Source: Planctomycetaceae bacterium
Lineage (GTDB): Bacteria > Planctomycetota > Planctomycetia > Planctomycetales > Planctomycetaceae
DNA: 38,534 bases
Direction: 5' to 3'
NCBI GenBank assembly: GCA_028284885.1
Contig: JANQQW010000241.1
Span: forward strand, 1-38,534
Part shown: one piece after another, positions 15,861-26,100 of the stretch
How the letters are laid out: the number at the start of each line of letters is the position of its first letter
How positions within the stretch are numbered: the stretch's first letter is position 1
The notes under the pieces: model-generated
Databases searched by the model: none
Seen by the model: the letters and a program-made list of their open reading frames with translations, nothing else
Told to the model about the DNA's origin: nothing
Position numbers and translations under genes: made by a program

Positions 15861-18536
15861 ATGCTGAACACCACGTTCGACCCGAGTCGTCCCGGTGCCA
15901 CCGACGAGTCCTTCGCCGAGCTGGTCTCCCACGCGGCCCACCGGGAGACGCCGGCGGAGACGCTGACCGCGATCGTCCGGCTGATCAAGGCGCGGTTCGA
16001 CGTGGCGGTCTGCTCCGTCTACCTCGTCGAGCCGGACCGCCACGGCCTCGTGCTGGCGGCGACGGAGGGGCTGCGGCCGGAGAGCGTCGGCCAGGTGAAG
16101 ATGCCCTACTCCGAGGGGCTCGCCGGGCTCGTCGCCGAGAGTCTCGCCCCCGTCGTCGAGGACGAGGCGTCGAAGCACCCGCGGTTCAAGTACTTCCCGG
16201 AGACGGGCGAGGACGTCGTCAAGTCGTTCGCCGGCGTGCCGATCGTCGACCGGGACGTGCTGCAGGGCGTGCTCGTCGTGCAGACGAAGCAGACGCAGGG
16301 CTTGGAGGCGGGGGCGGTCGACTACCTCGTCGCGGCCGGCCGGCAACTCGGGCCGCTCGTCTCCAAGGCCCGGACGATGGAACAGTTCGTCGGGCCGGTC
16401 CAGGAGAAGCTGTGGGCGCTCGCCCGCAACATGAAGTGGTGCTGGAGCGAGGAGGCGACCGAGATCTTCCGCGAGTTGGACCCCGTCCGCTGGCGGGAAC
16501 TGGGGCACGCGCCGATCCCGCTGCTGGAGGGGATCGGACTGAACGAACTCGCCGAACGGGCCAGCCGGCAGGTGCTGCACTCCCGCATCAACCACGCCCA
16601 CCGCATCACGCGGAACTACCTCGAGTCCGACGACACCTGGGGGGCGATGAACTCCGGCGTGCTCCGGGCTCGCCCAGTCGCCTACTTCTCCGCCGAGTTC
16701 GGCCTGCACGAGTCCTTCCCGATCTACTCCGGCGGCCTCGGCATCCTCGCCGGCGACCACCTCAAGAGCGCCTCGGACCTCGGCATCCCGCTCGTCGCCG
16801 TGGGGCTGTTCTACGGCCAAGGGTACTTCCGCCAACGGCTCGACGAGGACGGCTACCAGCGCGAGGACTACTTCGACACGAAGGTCGAGAACCTCCCGCT
16901 CGTCGAGGTCATCGGAAACGACGGGCAGCCCGTGCAGATCGCCATCGAGACCCGCACCGGCGTGCTGCGGGCCCGCGTCTGGAGCCTCGCCGTCGGCCGC
17001 TGCCGCCTGCTGATGCTGGACACCAACGTCCCGGAGAACGAAGCCGAGGACCGCGAGCTGACCTCCCGACTGTACGGCGGCGACGAGCGGACCCGCATCC
17101 GGCAGGAGCTGCTGCCCGGCGTCGGCGGCGTGCGAGCGCTGACCGCGCTCGGCATCAACCCGGGCGTGCTCCACATGAACGAGGGACACAGCGCCTTCGC
17201 CGCGCTGGAACTCGTCCGCAACCGCATGGACTACGAGGGGCTCGACTTCGACGAGGCCTTCCGCCGCGTGGCCGCCATGTCCTGCTTCACCACCCACACG
17301 CCCGTGCCGGCGGGGCACGACTACTTCCCGCCGGAGATGGTCGAGGAGCACCTCGGCCCGCTCCGCGAGGCGGTCGGCCTGTCGCACGAGCAGCTGGTCG
17401 GGCTCGGCCGGCGCGTGCCCGAGGACGGCGGCGAGCCGTTCTGCATGACGACGCTCGCGCTCAAGTCGAGTCGGCGGGCGAACGGCGTCTCGGCGCTGCA
17501 CGGCGTCGTCTCCCGGCAGATGTGGGCCTCGCTGTGGCCCAGCCGCTCCGAGGAGGAGATCCCGATCGGCCACGTCACCAACGGCATCCACATCCCCTCG
17601 TGGCTCGCCCCGCAGATGAAGGACCTCTACTCCCGCTACTTCGAGGCGGGCTGGCTCGACCGCACCGCCAACCCGAACACCTGGAGCAAGGTCGGCGAGA
17701 TCGACGACGGCGAGCTGTGGGAGACCCACCTCGTCCTGCGGAACCGGCTGATCACGTTCGTCCGCGACCGCGTCGCCACCCAGTGCCAGCGACGCAACGA
17801 CCCGCCCGCCGCGATCGCCAAGGCGGAGACCCTGTTCAACCGAGACGCCCTGACGATCGGTTTCGCCCGCCGCTTCGCCACGTACAAGCGGGCCACGCTG
17901 CTGTTCCGCGACGTCGACCGCGTCGCCGAGCTGCTCGGCGACCCCATGCGACCCGTGCAGTTCGTCTTCGCCGGCAAGGCCCACCCCCGCGACGAGCCGG
18001 GCAAGGAGTTCATCCGCAGCGTCGTCGAGCTCTCCCGCGACCCCCGCTTCGAGGGCCGCGTCGCCTTCGTGGAAAACTACGACTTCAACGTCGGCCGCCA
18101 CCTCGTGCAGGGAGTGGACGTCTGGCTGAACAACCCCCGCCGCCCGATGGAGGCCTCTGGGACGAGCGGACAGAAGGTCGTCCTCAACGGCGGGCTCAAC
18201 ATGTCCATCCTGGACGGCTGGTGGGCCGAGGCCTACGACGGGACCAACGGCTTCGCCATCGGCGACGGCACCCAGCACGTCGACGAGAAGGTCACCGACG
18301 GTCGCGACGGCGACGCCCTGCTCGACACCCTCGAGAACGAGGTCGTCCCGCTCTTCTACGACCGCGACGAGGACGGGCTGCCGACGCGGTGGATCGCCCG
18401 CATGAAGTCCGCCATCCGCACGCTCGGGTGGCGGTTCGACTCCGACCGCATGGTGATGGACTACGTCCGCAACTGCTACGTCCCGGCCGCCGGCGGCGTC
18501 TCCTGCGAAATCCGCCAACCCCGCGGGGGCCGCTGA
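15861..18536 (+). CDS. glgP: Alpha-glucan phosphorylase with N-terminal GAF domain
   Basis: The GT35 phosphorylase releases glucose-1-phosphate from glycogen or maltodextrin. The 891-residue product has an unusual extra N-terminal domain at about 28-170. This is a GAF domain closely resembling that of PtsP (enzyme I-Ntr), with CSVYLVEPDRHGLVLAATEG, the HPRFKYFPETGE segment and GVLVVQTKQ. From about 183 the DUF3417-like start (LWALARNMKWCWSEEA) leads into the short-type phosphorylase with AYFSAEFGLHESFPIYSGGL, HMNEGHSAF and the PLP-lysine motif EASGTSGQK (K772). The start ATG at 15861 has AGGAAAG at good spacing. The GAF suggests allosteric control of glycogen breakdown by a small metabolite, but the ligand is unknown. 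The gene is divergent from the large heme protein gene. Confidence 0.92.
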   Translation: MLNTTFDPSRPGATDESFAELVSHAAHRETPAETLTAIVRLIKARFDVAVCSVYLVEPDRHGLVLAATEGLRPESVGQVKMPYSEGLAGLVAESLAPVVEDEASKHPRFKYFPETGEDVVKSFAGVPIVDRDVLQGVLVVQTKQTQGLEAGAVDYLVAAGRQLGPLVSKARTMEQFVGPVQEKLWALARNMKWCWSEEATEIFRELDPVRWRELGHAPIPLLEGIGLNELAERASRQVLHSRINHAHRITRNYLESDDTWGAMNSGVLRARPVAYFSAEFGLHESFPIYSGGLGILAGDHLKSASDLGIPLVAVGLFYGQGYFRQRLDEDGYQREDYFDTKVENLPLVEVIGNDGQPVQIAIETRTGVLRARVWSLAVGRCRLLMLDTNVPENEAEDRELTSRLYGGDERTRIRQELLPGVGGVRALTALGINPGVLHMNEGHSAFAALELVRNRMDYEGLDFDEAFRRVAAMSCFTTHTPVPAGHDYFPPEMVEEHLGPLREAVGLSHEQLVGLGRRVPEDGGEPFCMTTLALKSSRRANGVSALHGVVSRQMWASLWPSRSEEEIPIGHVTNGIHIPSWLAPQMKDLYSRYFEAGWLDRTANPNTWSKVGEIDDGELWETHLVLRNRLITFVRDRVATQCQRRNDPPAAIAKAETLFNRDALTIGFARRFATYKRATLLFRDVDRVAELLGDPMRPVQFVFAGKAHPRDEPGKEFIRSVVELSRDPRFEGRVAFVENYDFNVGRHLVQGVDVWLNNPRRPMEASGTSGQKVVLNGGLNMSILDGWWAEAYDGTNGFAIGDGTQHVDEKVTDGRDGDALLDTLENEVVPLFYDRDEDGLPTRWIARMKSAIRTLGWRFDSDRMVMDYVRNCYVPAAGGVSCEIRQPRGGR

Positions 18537-18579
18537 ACGCCTCGCCGACCTGAACCCGCGAGCCCGCCCGCGTGTCCCA

Positions 18580-18620
18580 GATCGGCGAGTCGACGGACCG
18601 CACCGGGCGATTCGCCGATC
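18580..18620 (+). terminator. Inverted repeat after glgP
   Basis: GATCGGCGAGTCG (18580-18592) pairs with CGATTCGCCGATC (18608-18620), a 13-bp stem including one G-T pair, with a 15-base loop. It lies 44 bases after the glgP stop and upstream of the tRNA. It is likely a transcript end or processing stem, although it lacks a T-run. Confidence 0.4.
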
Positions 18621-18649
18621 CCTCGCTACCAACACGCCCAGCGGTTCGG

Positions 18650-18655
18650 TACACT
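18650..18655 (+). promoter_or_regulatory. Possible -10 element for tRNA-Arg
   Basis: TACACT lies 40 bases upstream of the mature tRNA 5' end. No good -35 match is visible, so the call is weak. Confidence 0.25.
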
Positions 18656-18694
18656 ACCGAGTCTGGACGAGCCGTCGCATCGACCGCCCGTCGC

Positions 18695-19980
<1,286 letters not shown>

Positions 19981-19999
<19 letters not shown>

Positions 20000-20211
20000 T
20001 CGCCGCTCCCCTCTCCACGGTCCTTGCTTGACTCGATGTACTCGTCGAGGTCGCGACGATCGTAACGCACGGATCGTCCGATCCGGACGCACGGAATCGG
20101 GCCGCGCGGGGCCGTCCGATACCAAAGTGTCCGCTCGCACAGGCCGAGGTACTCGGCCGCCTGGGCGATCATCAACAGGGCCGCGCCCGGTGTGCTATTC
20201 GTTGCTGGCAT
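19981..20211 (-). CDS. xis: Excisionase-type helix-turn-helix protein
   Basis: The 76-residue protein has a MerR-like/HTH_17 fold of the excisionase class. LLMIAQAAEYLGLCERTLWY forms the helix-turn-helix, then CVRIGRSVRYDRRDLDEYIES forms the wing and last helix. Such proteins bend att-site DNA to favour excision and often regulate the integrase operon. The ATG at 20211 has AAGGAAGAG upstream. The start overlaps the end of rep by 17 bases and the stop overlaps int by 19 bases, so the three genes form a translationally coupled cassette. Confidence 0.88.
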
Positions 20212-21436
20212 CGTCTCTTCCTTGATCTGCGGCGTTTCTGCCCAGGTCCGCACCGCTGTTTCCGCATTCCGACTGGAATCCCGGCTGTTGAGTGAGCTCG
20301 CGGAGGTAGTGGCCGAGCCACTCAGGGCTGACTTGCAGGACCCCGTCAATCAGCTCGAGGAAGTACTCCTTCGCTTCGATCGTTGAAGTGAAGAACCTTC
20401 GGGCAAGAAGGGCGGCTGAGCTCAGGCACCCCACGGCCTGCTTCGCCAAGGCGTCGGGCTGGACCGCCCCCTTTGCCAGAGGACGCAGCGGCTCGTCACT
20501 CGTACCGGCCCACTGCTCGAACGCTCGCTGCACGTCCTCCCACAGGGCGTGCGTCGCCGCTCGACACTGGTGGTTGTTGTCCCGATCGACAGAGCCGTTC
20601 GTAAGCCGGAACCACTCGTGGACGAGCTTCCGTACGAGGGCAGGGCGAAGGCGTGCGTAGTCATGGACCGTCCCCACGCCGTGTTCCTTCAACCACGCAC
20701 GGCGGAGTTGGAACTCCACACGGTTTGCCGAATCCGGAGTGCGGCCTCCCCAGCGATTCTGCTTCATCGCGACGAGCTTCTCCTCGTCCCTGTGCAGCTG
20801 CAGCTCACGGAGCTTGTCGTAGACCCGCAGGATGCACGGCCCCGACCCGATGCAGAATCCCGTGTTCTCTCCGGCGACGCGGTACTCGCTCTCCCGAACG
20901 GCACGAGTGATGAAGTGCCGCCGACCGAACGGGACTTGGAATGCGTCGACGGGCACACCGGCCATGTCGAGACAGACATCGACGCGCGACAGCCCCTCCT
21001 TCTCGATGAACCCTCCGACCGCAAGGACGAACTGCTGCACCGTCCAAACGACGGAGAAGATGCCGACCAGGAGGCAGGCCCGGCCCGTTGCCTCTGCACG
21101 ACCGTTTGGCTGTGTGCGTGTGAAGGACGCTCGATTGGCTAACAGGATCCGGATCCCATGGTACTCGAGGACGAACTCGAAGTGCGTTCCCCGACCACCG
21201 CCCGGCTTGTTGCCCTGCCGAAACACACGGATCGGGTCGAGACCGGCGTAGTCGTCGAGCCAGCCATGTGGCACCTCGAGACGCTGGCAAGCTTCCTTGA
21301 TCGACGTCACGGCCTTCGCAAAGGCATCCAGTCGCTTTGCGTTCCGTTCCGGTTCGGCTTCCATGCGAGGCAGGGGCGTGAGTGGACTTTCGGGCTTCCC
21401 GCCCAGGCCACAAGGAGCAGTCGCACCAACTCCCAT
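20195..21436 (-). CDS. Replication initiator-like protein (Rep_trans type)
   Basis: The 413-residue protein resembles rolling-circle replication initiation factors of the Rep_trans/PF02486 group. I base this on the spaced motifs LSRVDVCLDMAG in the middle, the following FITRAV and RVYDKLREL segments, and NRVEFQLRRAWLKEHGV, typical of that fold. I cannot place the catalytic Tyr with certainty. It would nick a double-strand origin and replicate the excised circle. The start is uncertain: 21436 is the first ATG, while 21364 opens directly into charged helical sequence, and neither has a good ribosome site. The stop overlaps the xis start. Confidence 0.7.
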   Translation of the reverse strand: MGVGATAPCGLGGKPESPLTPLPRMEAEPERNAKRLDAFAKAVTSIKEACQRLEVPHGWLDDYAGLDPIRVFRQGNKPGGGRGTHFEFVLEYHGIRILLANRASFTRTQPNGRAEATGRACLLVGIFSVVWTVQQFVLAVGGFIEKEGLSRVDVCLDMAGVPVDAFQVPFGRRHFITRAVRESEYRVAGENTGFCIGSGPCILRVYDKLRELQLHRDEEKLVAMKQNRWGGRTPDSANRVEFQLRRAWLKEHGVGTVHDYARLRPALVRKLVHEWFRLTNGSVDRDNNHQCRAATHALWEDVQRAFEQWAGTSDEPLRPLAKGAVQPDALAKQAVGCLSSAALLARRFFTSTIEAKEYFLELIDGVLQVSPEWLGHYLRELTQQPGFQSECGNSGADLGRNAADQGRDDASNE

Positions 21437-21618
21437 AGTGGATGCGTTTCCGCCCGGGGCTGGTGCTTGTTCTTCCGATCGACAGGAGCGGTCGTCAGGC
21501 GAAGCCGTTCAGTGACGAGATTCTCGACGATCGTAGGTATGCAACTTCCTTTGGCCCTGCACTATGGGTAGTGTGGGCTCAAAGAATCTGATCACTTTCA
21601 CCCCTGTGGACACCCGCC
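21437..21618. promoter_or_regulatory. Divergent gap between rep cassette and cargo
   Basis: This 182-base region separates the leftward rep-xis-int cassette from the rightward cargo gene and must hold promoters for both. CACTATGGG (21560-21568) is the inverted copy of CCCATAGTG (21432-21440), which covers the putative rep start. CACTA/TAGTG also forms a small local palindrome at 21560-21573. These could be operator sites, but the evidence is slight. Confidence 0.3.
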
Positions 21619-22575
21619 ATGACTCCTCTGACGTACACCTCGCGTATTGCGGTCTTGGTTCTCCTGGCGGCTGCCACGGCCGAGGGACAGCCAGCCACTG
21701 GCCCGCACGTTGTCCCCGGTGTTTCTCCGCCGGCCTTTCTCGGCTACGCGACAATCCACGTCTACTGCCCGATGAACGCCACGGTGGTGATCAACCACGC
21801 CGCCTACGAGGGCTACGGCAACCACCGCACGTTCACGACGCCAGTCTACTCGCCGGGGCCGCGGCTCTACGACGTGTCAGTCGAAGTGCCGCTGAGACGA
21901 GGGGAGCTGCTGACCGAATCGCGTCGGGACTCTGCGAAGGTCCGCACGGAGCTGTGGAACGACCAAGCTGCCCATCTCTCGTTCAACGAGGATGGCCAGC
22001 CGATGCCGCGAGGAGTCGAACTGGCACTACTCCCCCAGCCCGACGCCGAGGAAACCGACACCCCCGCATCGGACTTGGAGGATGCGATGAAGATCGTGCA
22101 GGAGAAGTTCAAAGAGCTCGAGAAGGCCCGAGCAGCACTTGCGGACACCGCCCCTCGACTGGCGACCAAGAAGCTCGATTGCAGGATCGACTTCGATGCC
22201 AAGACCCTTACGGTCCTTGGCCCACTGGAACTACATCATCAAGCGCCTGCGAACACATCTCCAACAACCGAGTACTTCTTTGAGCTCCTCGTGTATAACT
22301 TCAGCAATGCCAATGCACATGTACCGCTCGGGAAAGAGGGGCCGAGAACCGAGCTCATCAACCTCACGTTCTCCGACAGTGATGGCACCCTCAAGGCGAC
22401 CGTCAAGAAGGACCGCTTGAACGAAGTCCTCAAGTCGATCCTTGATGAGGACGGTTTTCCACGAGACGACGACGTCCTATACCTGGGCGGGTTCTTGAAA
22501 CCGCGCGAGTCAAGAGAGAACAAGAAGACGTTCCGGTTTGTCGGTGGCAGAACGCTCTTGGAGCCAGTCGAATAG
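21619..22575 (+). CDS. Secreted protein with TIGR03000-like N-terminal domain
   Basis: The 318-residue protein has a signal peptide (residues 1-23, ending TAEG). It then has a segment at about 42-92 (ATIHVYCPMNATVVINHAAY, FTTPVYSPG, YDVSVEV) that resembles TIGR03000, a small beta domain found in planctomycete exported proteins. A predicted coiled stretch (DLEDAMKIVQEKFKELEKAR) lies near 155-175. The remaining C-terminal domain is unmatched. It is an exported structural or binding protein by inference. The ATG at 21619 opens into the signal peptide, with no strong ribosome site. It is the first cargo gene and is divergent from rep. Confidence 0.75.
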   Translation: MTPLTYTSRIAVLVLLAAATAEGQPATGPHVVPGVSPPAFLGYATIHVYCPMNATVVINHAAYEGYGNHRTFTTPVYSPGPRLYDVSVEVPLRRGELLTESRRDSAKVRTELWNDQAAHLSFNEDGQPMPRGVELALLPQPDAEETDTPASDLEDAMKIVQEKFKELEKARAALADTAPRLATKKLDCRIDFDAKTLTVLGPLELHHQAPANTSPTTEYFFELLVYNFSNANAHVPLGKEGPRTELINLTFSDSDGTLKATVKKDRLNEVLKSILDEDGFPRDDDVLYLGGFLKPRESRENKKTFRFVGGRTLLEPVE

Positions 22576-22699
22576 CAGTCCCGCATGCAGACACGACCAA
22601 GTCTACGATGGCGTCCATCATCCACAACGCTGGGACGAACGCCCTGGGACCCCTAGTGCTTCGAAATGCATCTGACACATTCACCAAGGAGTCATGACG

Positions 22700-23125
22700 A
22701 TGGAAGAAGGCGCGGGACTTCTCTCTTGGAAGTGGAGAACCAAGCGAGGCAAAGTGCGGTCTGACAACACAGGGAGCTGGTACCCGGCCACCGAGACCGA
22801 CACCAAGTTCGAGGGCATCGACTTGGAAAGAGACCACGACTTCAAACGGGTCTACTTCGAAGCATCCGGAGGGAAGGCAGACTTCATTAGTGGGCTGGAG
22901 CTGGCCGCACTGGACGACGGCGAGTTCTTCTGGAATGCCGAGCACCAATTCGGGCGGATTCACGAAGGCGACTACGTTATCGCTTTCGACGAGTACCGCC
23001 CATTCCATGCACTCGACTTGAATGAGGATCACACAGGCACTCCGGTCAAGTACCGGTCAAAAAAGGTCGTGTCCGGCGAAGTCGAGTCGTTCATCGCAAC
23101 GGAGGTCTGGGCGAGGGCACGGTAG
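22700..23125 (+). CDS. Hypothetical protein, unrecognised
   Basis: The 141-residue protein has no signal peptide and no domain I recognise. It is acidic with many aromatic residues (LLSWKWRTKRGK, NTGSWYPATETD, GEFFWNAEHQFGRI, DYVIAFDEYRPFHAL). This looks like a globular beta-rich fold rather than an antisense shadow. The start at 22700 is preferred because the AAGGAG site at 22686-22691 then sits 8 bases away. The ATG at 22694 is only two bases from it. The gene converges on the giant secretin-like gene, and the two 3' ends overlap by 35 bases. Confidence 0.65.
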   Translation: MEEGAGLLSWKWRTKRGKVRSDNTGSWYPATETDTKFEGIDLERDHDFKRVYFEASGGKADFISGLELAALDDGEFFWNAEHQFGRIHEGDYVIAFDEYRPFHALDLNEDHTGTPVKYRSKKVVSGEVESFIATEVWARAR

Positions 23126-26100
23126 ACGGCGGATGCCCACTAGGAATCTCGATGGGACGGATCTGCGGGTTAGGGATGCCGATCTCTCGGTTGACACGGT
23201 CGCGAGTTGTCTGCATCAGATATGTCTTTAGTTCCTGCCGTCGATTCAAGGCGTTCGATTTCTCCTCGACCAGTCGCGAGGACTGAACGGCCTCTTCGTG
23301 AGGTGACCACCGAAGTCCGGCGAGATCGAACATCGTCGGGTAGACCGTCGAGCTCGCGAGGATGATGTTCGTCTGCAGAGAGGACTCATCACTTGGAAGC
23401 GGCCGGAACAGCGGACCGATGCCCGGCAGATCCTCGAACAGCGGGACTCCACGGGCGGTGCGGGAGGCCTTGAGGGCGACCGTGTAGCGACTGACCTCGC
23501 GGAGTTCGTAGCTGCTGGTCTGGACGTCCGTGTGAACGAAGTGCCGCTTGACCCGTCCAAGGTGCTTCTCGTCGGCCCGGACCGGTTCCCGGACATTCGT
23601 CGTGTACATGTAGTCAAACGTGTAGGCAATCGACTCGCCGTCCGGCTGGATGACCGGCCGGATCTCGAAACCGGTGCCCGTCTCGAACTTGTAGATCTCC
23701 GGATCAGGGATCAGCTTCTGAAGTTCGGCCCCGAACTGGTTCGGCGGCCCACCTTGGCTGATCGGCAGCCCCGGGATGCCCTGCATCGGGGCGTTGCCGC
23801 CCACGATGCCGGCCGCGGGTTGTCCGGCCAACAGCGACGTCCCGGCAAGGAACGTTCCGTCTTGGAGAAGATTGCCGTACTCGGTCGCCAGTGCCTTCGA
23901 GCCTTCGAACGCTTCAAGGAGAAGAGGGTCGCGTCTGGGGAGATCAAACTCGAACGATGCTGCTGGATCGACTTTGGCCAAGGTTCGGTTGTTCGTCAGG
24001 ACAGTGGTCGTCTCGATCTGTCCGAGTGTCACGTCATAAGTGCGTGAGACACGCCGGATCCGTTGAAAGGCGGGCTCATAGAACTGGGCGGACACGTCGT
24101 CTTCGATCGCGATTGCCAGTCGCTTCAAGTAGTTGTCGACGTTCGAAGCGTGAGACCTCAGGGCCTCCTTGAGATCAACGGTCTTCTCCTCCTGCTCGTC
24201 CATGAACTGCTCGAGCAGCCGTTTCGCGAACATCCGTTTCCTCTTTGTCTCGTAGTCGAGTTCGCTGGCCCTCAGGTTCCGTTCTGCTGCGTCGAGTTGG
24301 GTCTCCGCAGCCAGAAGCCGAGACGACACTGTCAAGATGTCATCGACACCAGATACAAGTGATTTCGTGAGTTGAGTGTCGATTGCCGATCCGAGCTGCA
24401 TCTGTGTGTCGCCGTCCGCACCGAGGGCTTCTAGTGCGTGCTCTACGATGCGAGTTGACAAGCGTGCCAACTCCAACTCACCCTCTAGACCTTCCAGGTC
24501 GTCGGCCTGCTCTAGTCTGTCCTGGAACTTTCGCACGGCCCGAGCCAAGGCCACACCGAGGGCCCGTCGCCCCCCCCGTGATTCAATGAGTGCGAGGGAC
24601 GCTTCTAGCTCTTGCTGACCCTGAGCCGTCCAGTTGACTCGCCGCGTCGCTCGCATGAATTCCGCGAAGACCTTGTTGGCCTCATTCAGTTTCCGTTCAG
24701 CCGCGTCGCGAGCATCCTCGGCGGACTTCAGTGCTTCACGCTCCTCCTGCTCCGTTTCGCCCGGACGCACCTCCAGCAGTGAGTACTCCAGCACGTGGTT
24801 CTTGTGCTTGAGTTCGGAGACGAGTTGGGCCTTGAGGACCTGGGCGAGGCGGATGGTGGCGACTTGCACGGGGTTGAGGCGGCCGCGCGAGAACTGTTCG
24901 TTGTTGAAGAAGGTGATCATGTTCGGGAACCGGTAGTTGCGGTCCGCGCTGAAGTAGATCTCGGCGGCCCGCTTGGCGTCGCACTCCAGCTGCTTCTGCA
25001 TGCTCAGGTTGCGGATGCGGTTGCCGCGGACGTTGACGCGCGTCAGGGCGCGGACGTACTCGACCTCGCGGGCGGGGAGCTCCGTCTGGACGAGGGTCTG
25101 GTACCGGGAGAGAATCATCTGCCGGACCGGGTGGTCCGCGAGGGCCGTCACGTAGAGCGCCCCGGCGAGACTGATGTTGTCGATCGAGTTGATCGACAGC
25201 AGCTTGTTCCGCGTGTTGAGGAGCTCAGAGTCCATGTCGCGGAGTTCGTCGACGAAGTCGGCCCCGAAGAACAGGTAGACGTACCGGAGGTCGCGCATCT
25301 CCTGGGACCGCCCCTCGAGCACCTCCCGCGGACAGACCTGGGCGAACTGCTCGAGACTCGACGGATCGTCGGCGAAGGAGGCCACCTCGTTGCCGACCTG
25401 GGTGACCGCCTTGCGGAACAGTCGCATCGAGGTGTTGACGAGGAAGCGGGAGTGGGCGATCTCACGGTTGATCCCCTCGTAGACGAGGTCCATGCGGTCG
25501 CCGTGCTCGCCGTTGACCTGCACGGTGTGGATGCCCACCTTGACCTGCCCGACTGGGGAGTCGATCTGGTCGATCATCCGGCGGATCTTGTTGATGCCGG
25601 CGATCGGCCCACGGAGTTGCAGCCGGCCCGTGCCGACGACGGTGATGCTGACCTGCGTGACTGGGTCCTGCGACGACACCTTGCCCGCGACGTAGGTCTC
25701 GGGGTCGGACAACCCGGCGACGACCTCCCGCCGGAATCGTTCCTGAGCCGTACGGAGTTCACTCGACTCGGCTCTCTGGACCCGATTCCGGCTCTCGATC
25801 TCCTTCTCCTGCAAAGCCTGAATCCTCGCCGGCATGGCGTTGACCTGGGACTGCAGCGAGGGGACTGTCTTCGCGAGTTGTTCCAGCTCGGCATCGTTGC
25901 GGCTCTTGACCAGACCGTACCGGAACTCGAGTTCCTTCTTCTTCTCTTCGTCCTCGAGCTCTTTCAACTTCTCGACCTGGTTGGCGATCACGGCATTCTG
26001 AACCGTGAGTTCCTCCGTGCGGCGTTGAGCCTCGGCCAGCTGTTCGCGCAGCTGTTGTGCCTCGCTCTCGGCTCGGCGAGTTCGCTGTGCGTCTTGAACC

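Noticed and set aside
15735-18635. 966-codon minus-strand frame opposite glgP
   Set aside because: It mirrors the phosphorylase codons, has no recognisable domain and also covers the divergent gap. It is a shadow frame.
22430-23032. 200-codon minus-strand frame opposite the 141-residue hypothetical gene
   Set aside because: It lacks a ribosome site and a domain. The plus-strand frame has an AAGGAG at ideal spacing and better protein-like composition.
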